Shown: positions 1-8,873, counted from the stretch's first letter. The stretch is DNA of 64,000 bases from Bacteroidales bacterium UBA1374 (GCA_002305545.1 DBRG01000003.1:50887-114886), one strand, 5' to 3'. The notes: a model not told the origin generated them from the sequence alone. Program-made: numbers and translations.

Positions 1-880
1 GGTGGTTTTCAAATATCTTGTATTCAAAAGATTTTCCCTGGGCCTTCAGTGCATTGATCAGGTGTTCCACTTCAAGGGAGTTAACATCCTCGTCGTTGGT
101 GTTGGTGTGGATCAGCAAGGGTGTCTGTAATTTGGCAGCCTGCCATGCCGGGGAGCGGCGGCGGTATTCGGCAACATCTTCCTCGGGTGTTTTCCCTATG
201 TGGTAAGGGGCCGAGAATAAAGCCATGTAGCCGGGCCTTTTGTAGCCAAGGCGTGCTATCAGATCGCTGACGGGAACTCCTGCATATCCGGCTTTGTAAT
301 CTTTGGGATGCTCAAAAAGGTTCATCAGGGTGATCATGCCCCCGTGGCTCCAGCCCATGATACCTACACGAGAGGGGTCCACTATATCATAATTTTCAAC
401 CATATAATTACGTCCGTACCATACATCTTCGTTTTCCAGCCCTCCGTAGTCTATGTTTTCATACATGGTCCGGCCATAACCCGTACTGCCCCTGTACTCG
501 GTGGCAATGATAATATACCCCTGGGCAATCAATTCCCGGACAATATGGGTATGGTAGGTGGAAAAATCGGCATGCACCCCGCCATGCGGAAGAACGATGA
601 GCGGGTATTTCCCCGAAGGGTCAATATCCCTGGGGACAAAGACATAAGACCAGATCTTGAGCGGATTGCCCGCCCCCTGTCCCGCAGGGTTGTCTTCTTT
701 CCATCGCGGTACGGTAGGAATGTACACTTTGTCTATGTAAGCCACATCGCCTACTTTGTGGTACCACATTAGGTCGTCAATCTGTTTTGACAGGACCTGT
801 GCCTGGTGGTCCACTTCCTGCGCGGATAAAAACCACGCAGGAAGCAGCATCAGTAGTAAAAATATCCAGTGTTTTTTCAT
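1..880 (-). CDS. S9-type prolyl oligopeptidase-like alpha/beta hydrolase, secreted (3' end cut by window edge)
   Basis: Starts at ATG 880 with a signal peptide (MKKHWIFLLLMLLPAWFLSA, cleavage near AQ) and is open to base 1, so 293 codons are visible and the C-terminus is missing. The chain has the alpha/beta-hydrolase layout of the S9 peptidase catalytic domain: HGG oxyanion-type motif, then the nucleophile elbow GWSHGG (Ser about residue 178), then a Thr-Asn-Asp acid-turn region, and the window ends at Glu-Asn-His, probably the catalytic His. There is no long N-terminal propeller, so this is a short, single-domain exported peptidase or esterase. It starts 2 bp after the stop of the tricorn-like gene and is surely co-transcribed with it, which suggests joint periplasmic peptide breakdown. 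Exact substrate unknown. Confidence 0.8.
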   Translation of the reverse strand, partial: MKKHWIFLLLMLLPAWFLSAQEVDHQAQVLSKQIDDLMWYHKVGDVAYIDKVYIPTVPRWKEDNPAGQGAGNPLKIWSYVFVPRDIDPSGKYPLIVLPHGGVHADFSTYHTHIVRELIAQGYIIIATEYRGSTGYGRTMYENIDYGGLENEDVWYGRNYMVENYDIVDPSRVGIMGWSHGGMITLMNLFEHPKDYKAGYAGVPVSDLIARLGYKRPGYMALFSAPYHIGKTPEEDVAEYRRRSPAWQAAKLQTPLLIHTNTNDEDVNSLEVEHLINALKAQGKSFEYKIFENH

Positions 881-882
881 GA

Positions 883-3800
883 TTACATTTTTCTGTCAGG
901 GGGTGTTCCGGGCAGCGGTTCATAAGATTTGAGCTCCTCGAGGAGGACTTCAATGGCCTTGTTCAGCTGCGCGTCATTTCCCAGGTAATCTTCAAAAGGA
1001 TTGATATCGACTTCAATATCGGGTTCCACTCCATATCCCTCTATGATCCATTCCCCGTCTGTTGAATAGGAAGTGAAGAAAGGCGTGCGCACATCCTGCC
1101 CGTCAAGGTAGGGCTTGGATCCCGATATACCCACGATGCCTCCCCAGGTTCTGGTGCCAATGAGTTTACCAAGGCCCATCTTCCGGAATCCGTAAGGGAA
1201 CAGATCCCCGTCCGACATGGAGTATTTGTCTATCAGGCATACTTTGGGTCCCGAGTGGCTTTCGTTGGGAACCGGCAGATTCATCCCGTTGCGGTACATG
1301 CTCATTCGGTAGGCTTCACGGGCCAGACGTTCCAGGATGATGGGAGACACGTTCCCGCCACCGTTCATGCGGTCATCAATGATAAGGGCCTTTTTATCCA
1401 GCTGGCTATAAAACAGTTTGGTGAACATATCCAGACCGGCAATACCCATGTCGGGAATGTGGATGTACCCGATCTGACCGTTGCCCGCCCTGTTGACCTT
1501 ATTGATGTTTTCCTGTACCCATTCGTAATACACCAAAGGGGCTTCATCGGCAATGGGCTTGACATAAACGGTGCGTGCCCCTGTTTTGGCAGGTGTACTA
1601 TTCACGGTCAGGGCAACTGTTTTATCCACTTTTCCCACCAATGCTTCGTAGATCACTTTCATGGGAGTGCAGTCTACCCCATCCACCTCCAGGATGTAAT
1701 CTCCCTGTGAAATATCCACTCCGCCTTCGTGGAAAGGAGAGCGGAGCGATTTGTCCCAGTTTTCTCCCTCGTAGATTTTTACTACACGGAATGCTCCGGA
1801 AGGATCCTTGCTAAAACGGGCCCCCAGCAAGCCCACCTTCACCCGTTCGGCAGCCGGTGTGTCTGAGGGTGAGGTGACATAACAGTGGCCCACGTTCAAT
1901 TCAGAGATCATTTCCCCAATCACATAAGTCAGATCATGACGGTGTTTTACATACGGCAACAAGGCTTCGTATTTTTCGCGGATCCCGTTCCAGTCGCGTC
2001 CGTGCATGGTAGGCAGGTAAAAATGATCCCGGTAAACGCGCCAGGTTTCCTGGAAAATCTGGTTCCATTCGGCAGGGTAATCTGCAAAAATCCTGACATC
2101 ACCCATGCTCACTTTTTTGTCCTTTTTCCAGGTGGGAGCTCCTATGACAAACAAATCATCCCCGTCACGAAGCAGCATTTTTTTACCCTTCGGAGCATAA
2201 GCCAGCGGCATTCCTGTGATTACCGCGCTTTCTTTAAGATCGCTGAGCGAGATTTTTTTAACCTCCCTTCTCGTCATGAAATAGAGGTCCCCGTCCACAG
2301 CAGCCAGAATTTGGTACGTTCCCGGCTCCAGGGGCAGGGCCGAGGCCCTTTCTACGATCCCGTCCAGATCTACCGTAACCGTGATTTGTTTTTTCACGGC
2401 GGATTCGGCTTTGTCGTTTTTACGGCCTTTTTGCCCGGCAGCCGGTGCAGCGGGGATCTCGCTCTTTTCCGAGGGCTTGTATTCCACAGCTTTCAGGGCT
2501 GTGGGATCGGGTGTGTCTTTGGCCAGCGGGAGCACGAAGATATAAGATGAAACATTATAAGTCGCATTCCATTCCACCCACGAATAGTTGGCCCTGAAGT
2601 CACGGGCCGATGTGAAAAACAGGTATTTGCCATCGTCTGAAAACACACCTGACTGGGCATCATACCAGGGGCTGGTTACCGGGTAGGAGATATTGTCATC
2701 TACACTGTACAGGTATACAACGCTCATACGGTTTTCTGCCTGGGTGGCATAGGTAATCCATTTGCCGTCCGGGGAAATATCATAATTGCGGATTGTGGAG
2801 AAGGGTGTTTGCAGTATTTTGCGGGAAGTACCTGTTTCAGGGTTGGCGCACCATAATTCCCTTTCTTCTGTGGTAAAGTATAAGGCTTTGGAGTCAGGTG
2901 CCCAGGATAAGTTGTCAGGATAACCATCTGTAAAAGAAGTGATTTTCCGTGCCTCGGAGGATTTATCATACGGCATGACGTACAATTGGTATTCGCCCGT
3001 CTGATCCGAGAACCAGGCAATCCGTGAGCCATCGGGAGACCAGCAGGCTTCGCGTTCGTGTACACCCGGGGTGCGGGTCAGGTTATAGGTTGCCCCTTCT
3101 GTTCCCGGAACGGAAAATACATCGCCCCGGGCTGTAACCAGTACCTGTTCCCCATTCGGGGACAAAGAGAATCCTGCAGCCTGTCCGGCAACGTCCAGCA
3201 GGCGTGTCCTGGCATTAAGGTTCTCTTCGTTCAGTCTGATATCGACTTTTTTAAGATCTCCGGTTTTTGTGTGGAATAAATAAACATAGCCTCCGTTTTC
3301 AAAAGTAATATAATCTCCTCCGGCGGCAGGGAATTTAATGTCGTAGGTATCGAACCGGGTGATCTTTTCAGTCTTTTTTGTTCCCGTGTTGTAACGGAAC
3401 AGGTTCATTATGGAATCGCGGTCCGAAATAAAGTAAATATCTGCTCCAATCCACATGGGAAAAATATCCTGGGCGTTGTCCCCTTCGCCGGCGGTTATAT
3501 TTTCCATTTGCGTGGTTCCCAGTTTGTTGACCCATATATCATCTGCCTGTCCGCCTTTATAATATTTCCAGGTTCTGAATTCACGGAACATGCGGTTCAA
3601 GGCCAGGTACTGGCCATCGGGTGAAAAAGAGCAGAATCCGCCCTCGGTCGTTGGGATCTGGCTCAGTTCCCCTCCTTCGGCCGGAACGGTGAACAGGTGG
3701 GCGCGCATACCGGAAAAACTGTACCAGCGCGAACGCAACACGATATTTTGTCCATCCGGAGTCCACCCCATGACAATGTTGTTGGGACCCATGCGGTCTC

Positions 3801-4143
3801 CTATATTATCCCTGTCCAGGGCAGCCGTATAGGTCAGGCGTAGTGGCTCACCTCCTTCTGCAGGTATGGTATAGACTTCGGTATTGCCGTCATATTGTCC
3901 GGTAAAGGCGATGGTGCGGCCATCGGGTGAAAATTTGGGAAAGACTTCATATCCGATGTGTGATGTAATCCTTGTGGCATTACCTCCTTCCAGTGGCACG
4001 GTATAAAGATCTCCGGCATACGAAAAGGCGATCACCCCGTTTCCAACGGCAGGGAAGCGGAGCAGGCGTCCTTCCTGGTCCCGGGCAGAAAGGGATGTCA
4101 GGGCAGTTAACAACAGTACTGTTAAAATAAGTCTGCATTTCAT
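883..4143 (-). CDS. Tricorn-like S41 protease with beta-propeller and PDZ domains
   Basis: 1086 residues, the usual size of the bacterial tricorn/PD40-S41 family. Order: signal peptide (residues 1-20, cleavage near SA-R), beta-propeller repeats over about 25-560 with many FSPDG, WSPDG and SPNGE PD40 blades, a charged spacer, a C1-type helical segment (from about 690), a PDZ domain (about 770-840) and the S41 catalytic core. The core shows DDRMNGGGNVS and the nucleophile motif YSMSDGDLFPYG, with Ser about 977. The protein probably trims peptides in the periplasm, the propeller gating substrate entry. First gene of a two-gene operon with the S9-like hydrolase. Oligomerisation and peptide preference cannot be seen from sequence. 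Confidence 0.9.
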   Translation of the reverse strand: MKCRLILTVLLLTALTSLSARDQEGRLLRFPAVGNGVIAFSYAGDLYTVPLEGGNATRITSHIGYEVFPKFSPDGRTIAFTGQYDGNTEVYTIPAEGGEPLRLTYTAALDRDNIGDRMGPNNIVMGWTPDGQNIVLRSRWYSFSGMRAHLFTVPAEGGELSQIPTTEGGFCSFSPDGQYLALNRMFREFRTWKYYKGGQADDIWVNKLGTTQMENITAGEGDNAQDIFPMWIGADIYFISDRDSIMNLFRYNTGTKKTEKITRFDTYDIKFPAAGGDYITFENGGYVYLFHTKTGDLKKVDIRLNEENLNARTRLLDVAGQAAGFSLSPNGEQVLVTARGDVFSVPGTEGATYNLTRTPGVHEREACWSPDGSRIAWFSDQTGEYQLYVMPYDKSSEARKITSFTDGYPDNLSWAPDSKALYFTTEERELWCANPETGTSRKILQTPFSTIRNYDISPDGKWITYATQAENRMSVVYLYSVDDNISYPVTSPWYDAQSGVFSDDGKYLFFTSARDFRANYSWVEWNATYNVSSYIFVLPLAKDTPDPTALKAVEYKPSEKSEIPAAPAAGQKGRKNDKAESAVKKQITVTVDLDGIVERASALPLEPGTYQILAAVDGDLYFMTRREVKKISLSDLKESAVITGMPLAYAPKGKKMLLRDGDDLFVIGAPTWKKDKKVSMGDVRIFADYPAEWNQIFQETWRVYRDHFYLPTMHGRDWNGIREKYEALLPYVKHRHDLTYVIGEMISELNVGHCYVTSPSDTPAAERVKVGLLGARFSKDPSGAFRVVKIYEGENWDKSLRSPFHEGGVDISQGDYILEVDGVDCTPMKVIYEALVGKVDKTVALTVNSTPAKTGARTVYVKPIADEAPLVYYEWVQENINKVNRAGNGQIGYIHIPDMGIAGLDMFTKLFYSQLDKKALIIDDRMNGGGNVSPIILERLAREAYRMSMYRNGMNLPVPNESHSGPKVCLIDKYSMSDGDLFPYGFRKMGLGKLIGTRTWGGIVGISGSKPYLDGQDVRTPFFTSYSTDGEWIIEGYGVEPDIEVDINPFEDYLGNDAQLNKAIEVLLEELKSYEPLPGTPPDRKM

Positions 4144-4186
4144 AATATGGATATATTAAATTAGTCTGCATGTAAAGTTAAATAAG

Positions 4187-4218
4187 TTGTTTCAAGAGAC
4201 AAATTCTTCGTATATTTA
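4187..4218 (+). promoter_or_regulatory. Possible mscL promoter
   Basis: TTG (4187-4189), 21 nt spacer, then TATATTTA (4211-4218), a 7/8 match to the Bacteroidota -7 element TAnnTTTG. It ends 22 nt before the mscL start. Weak because the final G is missing. Confidence 0.35.
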
Positions 4219-4240
4219 CTCATCATTTAACAAAACCATT

Positions 4241-4687
4241 ATGTCAAAATTTCTTAAAGAATTCAAAGCATTTGCCCTCAGGGGCAATGTGGTGGATATG
4301 GCTGTCGGTATCATAATTGGCGCAGCTTTTGGCAAAATTGTGTCTTCTCTTGTTTCGGACCTGCTCATGCCACTGGTAGGTGCCCTGGTCGGAGGGGTCA
4401 ATTTTACCGACTGGAAATGGACCATAGTGGGGGAACGAGCCAGCATCCTGGACCCTGATATCATGCTGCCTGCCGTAACCCTGAATTACGGGAATTTTAT
4501 CCAGGTGCTCATAGATTTCATAATCATTGCCTTCTGCGTGTTCCTGCTTATCAAGGGTTTAAACAGGCTGACCTCGGCCAAAAAGAAAGAAGCAGAGCAG
4601 GAAGCTCCGGCACCGGCCCCAGAGACTGAACCCACCCGCGAAGAAGTGCTTTTGACAGAGATCCGCGACCTGCTTAAAACGAAATAG
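4241..4687 (+). CDS. mscL: Large-conductance mechanosensitive channel MscL
   Basis: 148 residues from ATG 4241; an in-frame ATG 54 bp upstream is rejected because the family begins with M-x-K-x-F-K-x-F. The N-terminal amphipathic helix (MSKFLKEFKAFALRGNVVDM) leads into TM1 with the Gly/Ala-rich AVGIIIGAAFGKIV pore-lining pattern and the LLMPLVG segment, a periplasmic loop, TM2 (about 85-107) and a charged cytoplasmic tail ending LTEIRDLLKTK. The channel opens under membrane tension to release solutes during hypo-osmotic shock. Its stop lies 5 bp from the stop of the convergent LytTR gene. Confidence 0.97.
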   Translation: MSKFLKEFKAFALRGNVVDMAVGIIIGAAFGKIVSSLVSDLLMPLVGALVGGVNFTDWKWTIVGERASILDPDIMLPAVTLNYGNFIQVLIDFIIIAFCVFLLIKGLNRLTSAKKKEAEQEAPAPAPETEPTREEVLLTEIRDLLKTK

Positions 4688-4692
4688 GATCC

Positions 4693-5541
4693 TTATAGAT
4701 TTGTAAACCAACGGGCAATCTGTTCTGCATGCGTGCGGGAGACAGGTATGTCCGGTACTTTTGTTATGCCAAGATCCAGCACAATGCCGTTGGGCGTTCT
4801 TTTGGCTATCCTGACCTGGTCCAGATTCACCATAAAAGAACGGTGACAGCGCACAACCCTCGTCTGGGCAAAACGTGCTTCCATCTCCTTTAATGTGTTC
4901 CTTACCAGGTAATTACTTACCCCCGATTTTGATAAATACCATACAGACACGTAATTGTCTGCCGACTCGAGGTACAGCAGGGAATCTTTTTTAATGGAAA
5001 GTTGCAAAGCACCTTTCTCGTCCCTGAAACTGATGATATCTGCGCCGGAAGAGGGCTTCCCTGCTTTTTCCTTTTCCTCCAGTTCACTCAGGCGCATTGA
5101 TTTTTCCTTCCAGGAGAGGAACAAAATGGATATGATATAGGGGAGCAGCAGGATCAGACTGGTGTTTATCACAGAAGAACGGTATACTTCCATGAAATCG
5201 CGTGTTTCGTCCAGGGTAAAGGAATAAAGAGTGTAAAAGAGCGACATGAAAAAGATCTCGGCGATGACCCATATGATGTATTCCCAGTAGGTAAGCGTTC
5301 TTTTTTTGGTGTAATAGAACATGACGACCCGGCTGATGACCACCACCAGGACTCCGGTCAGGATAATCAGACTGGAATAAAGAAAATATTCAAATCTTGT
5401 TATGGGATACCACTGGGGCGATTCAAAGGGTTTGTATATGTTGATGAACAACAGTGCAAAGATGGCAGTGAAAGCCACCACCAGGGTTAGGTTGGATCTT
5501 TTATAGATAAAGGGCGGAATTTTTCTTCGCAGGATGCTCAT
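4693..5541 (-). CDS. Membrane-bound LytTR-family transcriptional regulator
   Basis: 282 residues. The first 140 or so hold four hydrophobic segments (about 18-37, 48-70, 84-105, 122-143), then a short charged helix, then a LytTR DNA-binding domain (about 170-280) with the usual marks: YLESADNYVSVWY, RNTLKEME, RVVRCHRSFMVNLD. There is no receiver domain, so it is not a classical response regulator; it is a one-component regulator tethered to the membrane, a type common in Bacteroidota. The signal sensed is unknown and no dedicated partner lies beside it. A -7 element ends 4 nt before the ATG. Confidence 0.88.
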   Translation of the reverse strand: MSILRRKIPPFIYKRSNLTLVVAFTAIFALLFINIYKPFESPQWYPITRFEYFLYSSLIILTGVLVVVISRVVMFYYTKKRTLTYWEYIIWVIAEIFFMSLFYTLYSFTLDETRDFMEVYRSSVINTSLILLLPYIISILFLSWKEKSMRLSELEEKEKAGKPSSGADIISFRDEKGALQLSIKKDSLLYLESADNYVSVWYLSKSGVSNYLVRNTLKEMEARFAQTRVVRCHRSFMVNLDQVRIAKRTPNGIVLDLGITKVPDIPVSRTHAEQIARWFTNL

Positions 5542-5545
5542 ACGA

Positions 5546-5553
5546 CAAAGGTA
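5546..5553 (-). promoter_or_regulatory. -7 promoter element for the LytTR gene
   Basis: TACCTTTG on the minus strand matches TAnnTTTG exactly and ends 4 nt before the ATG at 5541, so the transcript would have almost no 5' leader. No clear -33 element. Confidence 0.6.
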
Positions 5554-5652
5554 AAATTTTTTTGTCCCCGGACAGGTGCATTTTATCCCGCCGGGACGCT
5601 GTTCATCCCCCGGAATGGTCTTCTATCCCATTTTTTTGAATAACAGGAGGCG

Positions 5653-6822
5653 ATGGTTTTGCTTTGCATCATGGAGAGGACAAAACTGTTGGGTTCATGT
5701 TTTTCTTTTGACAGGGCAGTGCAGCTGCCGGACAGGCCTGTAGTCAGCCTTCCTTTTGATTTTACCCGGGACCTGGGACGGGAAGAGGTGACCCGGCTGC
5801 AGGAAAGCATCCAGGCTGCCCCGTTTTGTCCTGCAGCCGATACCGCCATTGACGAAAACCAGCAATTCCGGTATGTGATTTTTGCCCCTGCAGGAACATC
5901 GCGTTTTGACAGGGCCATCATCCTGCTCCACGGACTGAATGAAAGGTCATGGCAGAAATACCTGACCTGGGCAGAAGACCTGGTCATGACCTGCGGGGTT
6001 CCCGTCGTGTTGTTTCCTATTGCATTTCACATGAACAGAACACCTGTTGCGTGGATTACACCGCGGGGACTTGTGCCCTGGCTGAACCGGAGAAAACAGG
6101 AAATCAAAAATTTGTGCAATGCATCTTTTTTCAACCTGGCCCTGAGTTCACGCCTGTCTGTGAGCCCTCTCAGGTTTTACAGCTCGGGCCTGGAATCTGC
6201 CTTCAACCTGATCCAGCTTATTAACGACATGAAACAGGGCAGGCACCCGCTGTTCACAGACTCGGTCCGGACAGATTTTTTTGCTTATTCCATAGGGGCA
6301 CTTCTTGCCCAGGTGGTGCTGATGGCCGATCCTTATGAAAACCTGCCGGACTCCAGGCTTTTCACATTTTGCGGGGGATCTGTCTTTGAAAGGATGAACG
6401 GGAATTCCCGCGATATCATGGACCAGGAAGCTTACCAGAAGATCAGGGAATACTACCTGGGCGAATTTCACAATTTTCAACGGGGGCAGGATGGCCGCCA
6501 GGCCGGTGTTTCTGACAAGCTCACCAATGCTTTCCGTTTGATGATACACTCGGCCGATCCGGAAGACGGTCGCCGGATGTTCTTTGCCAGAGCAAAAGAC
6601 AGGATCATGATGATATCCCTGCGAAAGGACACTGTAATTCCCACGGTGGGTTTGCACGAGGCCACAGGGCAGGAGCTGGCCGGATATATGACCCGGGAAC
6701 TGGATTTTCCTTATGAATACACCCATCAGTCGCCTTTTCCGGAAAACGGCAAAATCCACGAAAAGGAGCTTATACCTTCTTTCCGGTCAGTTTTTGACCG
6801 GGCTGCAGGGTTTCTGGCCTGA
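5653..6822 (+). CDS. DUF6051-like alpha/beta hydrolase
   Basis: 389 residues from ATG 5653; a second ATG at 5671 is equally possible (an AGGAGG lies only 2 nt before the first ATG, too close for a normal Shine-Dalgarno). The middle looks like an alpha/beta-hydrolase: strand IILLHGLNERSW (oxyanion region, about 89-100), then a nucleophile-elbow-like segment FFAYSIGALLAQ (Ser about 213), and a late His in YEYTHQSPFP. I believe it belongs to the uncharacterised DUF6051 family, but that assignment is from memory. No signal peptide, so cytoplasmic. Convergent with oxyR, 6 bp between stops. Confidence 0.55.
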   Translation: MVLLCIMERTKLLGSCFSFDRAVQLPDRPVVSLPFDFTRDLGREEVTRLQESIQAAPFCPAADTAIDENQQFRYVIFAPAGTSRFDRAIILLHGLNERSWQKYLTWAEDLVMTCGVPVVLFPIAFHMNRTPVAWITPRGLVPWLNRRKQEIKNLCNASFFNLALSSRLSVSPLRFYSSGLESAFNLIQLINDMKQGRHPLFTDSVRTDFFAYSIGALLAQVVLMADPYENLPDSRLFTFCGGSVFERMNGNSRDIMDQEAYQKIREYYLGEFHNFQRGQDGRQAGVSDKLTNAFRLMIHSADPEDGRRMFFARAKDRIMMISLRKDTVIPTVGLHEATGQELAGYMTRELDFPYEYTHQSPFPENGKIHEKELIPSFRSVFDRAAGFLA

Positions 6823-6828
6823 ACCCGG

Positions 6829-7758
6829 CTAGAGTCTGATGGCGAATTTTTTGAGCCTTGTATCGAGCATATCCCCGGGAATGATCTGTTTAATGGTATT
6901 GGCAACAGCATTCAACAACCTTTCACGGTAAAAATCTTTGTACACGGCAATGGAAATTTCACGTACCGGGGGCGGGTCGTTTACAGGGCGTACATGGGTG
7001 GCCTGTATTTCATCCAGCATGGGCAGATGCAATTGCGGAATGAGGGTGTAACCGCCATTGGTGTCTATGATCCTGACCAGGTTGTCTATGCTTCCTGCTT
7101 CGTACACCTGCTTGTCTGCCGGTGTGTTATCCGCGCAAAAATTGAATACCTGATTGCGCAGGCAATGACCTTCCTGCAGGACCCACAAATGTTGCAGGGG
7201 CAGTTCGGTAGCTGAGAGTTCCTTTTTAGGATAATTGGGATCGGAAGGAGCAATGTAGGCCAGGAATTTTTCATAATAAAGCGGGATTTCCAGCAGGTCC
7301 GGATCAAGGAGCGGAGTGGCCAGAAGGCCCATGTCAATTTTTGCCTCTTTCAGATCACGGATGATTTCATCGGTCCGCATTTCCAGGATACTGACCCGGG
7401 TCAGGGGAAAATCCTTTTTGAACAAACCAATGAATTGAGGAACAATATAGGGAGCCACCGTTGGAATGACACCCAGGCTGAACCGTGTATCCAGGCTTTC
7501 TTTTCCTGCCTGAACCAGTTCCTGCACCTGCGTGGCCTGCTTTAATATCAGTCGCGCCTGGTGAATGATCTCTTCTCCCATGGGTGTAGGCTCTACGGGG
7601 TGTTTGGAACGGTCAAATATCCTGACATCCAGCTCTTCCTCAAGACGGGAAATCATGGCGCTCAGGGTAGGCTGGGAAATGCCACATTCACCGGCCGCTT
7701 TGACAAAATGCCTGTGACGGTCCAGCGCGACAATGTACTGGAGTTGTTGTAACGTCAT
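6829..7758 (-). CDS. oxyR: Peroxide sensor / LysR-type regulator OxyR
   Basis: 309 residues. N-terminal winged helix-turn-helix (residues 1-60; MTLQQLQYIVALDRHRHFVK then SQPTLSAMISRLEEEL) and a LysR effector domain. The redox pair is plain: GHCLRNQVFNFC puts cysteines at 199 and 208, the same numbers and the same 8-residue spacing as in E. coli OxyR. Oxidation by H2O2 should form the Cys199-Cys208 disulphide and switch on the regulon. It is divergent from a peroxiredoxin gene, and an ATAG-N7-CTAT operator lies between them, overlapping its own -7 element, which predicts autoregulation. Confidence 0.96.
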   Translation of the reverse strand: MTLQQLQYIVALDRHRHFVKAAGECGISQPTLSAMISRLEEELDVRIFDRSKHPVEPTPMGEEIIHQARLILKQATQVQELVQAGKESLDTRFSLGVIPTVAPYIVPQFIGLFKKDFPLTRVSILEMRTDEIIRDLKEAKIDMGLLATPLLDPDLLEIPLYYEKFLAYIAPSDPNYPKKELSATELPLQHLWVLQEGHCLRNQVFNFCADNTPADKQVYEAGSIDNLVRIIDTNGGYTLIPQLHLPMLDEIQATHVRPVNDPPPVREISIAVYKDFYRERLLNAVANTIKQIIPGDMLDTRLKKFAIRL

Positions 7759-7762
7759 AAAA

Positions 7763-7770
7763 CAAAGATA
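7763..7770 (-). promoter_or_regulatory. -7 promoter element for oxyR
   Basis: TATCTTTG on the minus strand, an exact TAnnTTTG match, ending 4 nt before the oxyR ATG (7758). It shares one base with the OxyR operator starting at 7770, so bound OxyR would occlude this promoter. Confidence 0.65.
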
Positions 7771-7805
7771 TAGAAAATATCTATAATTATATAAATAAAA
7801 TCTGT
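7770..7805. promoter_or_regulatory. OxyR operator
   Basis: ATAG-N7-CTAT at 7770-7784 is an exact fit to one half of the known OxyR recognition pattern (ATAGntnnnanCTAT). A weaker second half, ATAA-N7-CTGT (7791-7805), follows after 6 nt where the consensus has 7. The site abuts the -33 element of the peroxiredoxin promoter, the place from which OxyR activates, and covers the oxyR promoter. Confidence 0.65.
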
Positions 7806-7836
7806 TTGATTAATATTATTGTGCGTCTTACCTTTG
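7805..7836 (+). promoter_or_regulatory. Promoter of the peroxiredoxin gene
   Basis: TTTG (7805-7808), 20 nt spacer, TACCTTTG (7829-7836): both halves of the Bacteroidota consensus at the normal distance. Leader of about 40 nt before the ATG at 7880. Confidence 0.8.
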
Positions 7837-7879
7837 CCCCAGCAAACAGAAATAGAAACAACAAATAACTCAAAAAACC

Positions 7880-8602
7880 ATGGAAAGCGTTAACAGTTCA
7901 ACAAAATCATATCCTATTCCCAGAATCGGGGAACCCGCACCACAGTTCAAAGCCATCACAACGCAGGGGGACATTAATTTCCCGTCTGACTACAAAGGAA
8001 AATGGGTAATCCTGTTCAGCCACCCTGCAGACTTCACACCTGTATGTACGTCTGAGTTCATGACCTTTGCCTCTATGGAGGAAGAGTTTAAAGCATTGAA
8101 TACCGAACTTGTGGGATTGTCCGTGGACGGTCTTTACAGTCACATTGCCTGGTTGCGGACTATCAAGGAGAAAATCCAGTACAAGGGAATGAAGAACATT
8201 GAAGTGAAGTTCCCGCTCATTGAAGACATCACCATGGAGGTGGCCAACCTTTATGGCATGGTTCAACCGGGAGAGAGCAACACCAAAGCAGTCCGCGCCG
8301 TTTTCTTCATTGACCCCAAAGGCATTATCCGCACCATCATTTATTATCCTTTATCCCTTGGCCGTAATTTTGATGAGCTCAAACGTGTCCTTATAGGACT
8401 ACAGACAGCCGATGAATTCAAGGTAGCTCTGCCCGCCGACTGGCGTCCCGGGGATGACGTAATTGTTCCGACAGCCGGATCCTGCGGCCAGGCAAAAAAC
8501 CGGCTCGAAGTTCCGGAAGAAGGTGTCACATGTTACGATTGGTTCTTTTGCACCAAGAAGCTTGAGAAAGAAAAAATCGAGAAAGCTTTAAGAAAAAAGT
8601 AA
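7880..8602 (+). CDS. Peroxiredoxin, Prx6/thermophilic-thiol-peroxidase type
   Basis: 240 residues. Reduces H2O2 and organic peroxides in the cytoplasm. Peroxidatic Cys56 sits in the motif DFTPVCTSE. The long C-terminal domain and the extra cysteines (202, 218, 224; the last two as CYDWFFC) match the archaeal ApTPx-like subgroup of Prx6, whose C-terminal Cys-x5-Cys pair takes part in the catalytic cycle; it is not a classical AhpC. No ahpF follows, so the electron donor is probably thioredoxin or similar (inference). Divergent from oxyR and under a clear OxyR site. A hairpin terminator follows. Confidence 0.92.
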   Translation: MESVNSSTKSYPIPRIGEPAPQFKAITTQGDINFPSDYKGKWVILFSHPADFTPVCTSEFMTFASMEEEFKALNTELVGLSVDGLYSHIAWLRTIKEKIQYKGMKNIEVKFPLIEDITMEVANLYGMVQPGESNTKAVRAVFFIDPKGIIRTIIYYPLSLGRNFDELKRVLIGLQTADEFKVALPADWRPGDDVIVPTAGSCGQAKNRLEVPEEGVTCYDWFFCTKKLEKEKIEKALRKK

Positions 8603-8634
8603 AAAAAAGTTCACGACGTAAAGGAACGTTCAAG

Positions 8635-8665
8635 GCGCACATTGATTGTCAATGCGCGCTTTTTT
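8635..8665 (+). terminator. Rho-independent terminator after the peroxiredoxin gene
   Basis: Arms GCGCACATTGA (8635-8645) and TCAATGCGCGC (8649-8659) pair with one A-C mismatch around a 3-nt loop, followed by six T (8660-8665). Confidence 0.8.
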
Positions 8666-8690
8666 ATTAATTTTGATAAAATTGAAATCT

Positions 8691-8873
8691 ATGGAAGAAG
8701 ATTACCTGATCTGCTATTGCAACGAAGTGCACAAAAGCACGATCGTAAATGCCATCAAGGAAAAAGGACTAAAAACGGTTGAAGAGGTGGGACATGAAAC
8801 AGGAGCCGGGCAGGTGTGCGGTCACTGCCGGCCCGACATCCAGAAGCTGCTGGATGAGCTGAATACAGAATAA
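8691..8873 (+). CDS. BFD-like [2Fe-2S]-binding protein
   Basis: 60 residues from ATG 8691 (a start at 8646 would lie inside the terminator hairpin). Four cysteines in the BFD pattern: CYC near residues 8-10 and CGHC near 43-46, with the helix-rich linker between. This is the bacterioferritin-associated-ferredoxin / nitrite-reductase-type [2Fe-2S] fold, in a stand-alone form. Possible roles are iron release from storage protein or electron carriage. No ferritin gene is visible in the window. Sits just after the peroxiredoxin, so a link to iron and peroxide handling is plausible but not shown. Confidence 0.82.
   Translation: MEEDYLICYCNEVHKSTIVNAIKEKGLKTVEEVGHETGAGQVCGHCRPDIQKLLDELNTE

Noticed and set aside
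5645..5650. AGGAGG as Shine-Dalgarno
   Set aside because: Only 2 nt before the ATG and 20 nt before the next one; both distances are poor, and such sites are rarely used in Bacteroidota.
6148..6759. 203-codon minus-strand frame inside the DUF6051-like gene
   Set aside because: No domain or start context; the plus frame spans the whole region.
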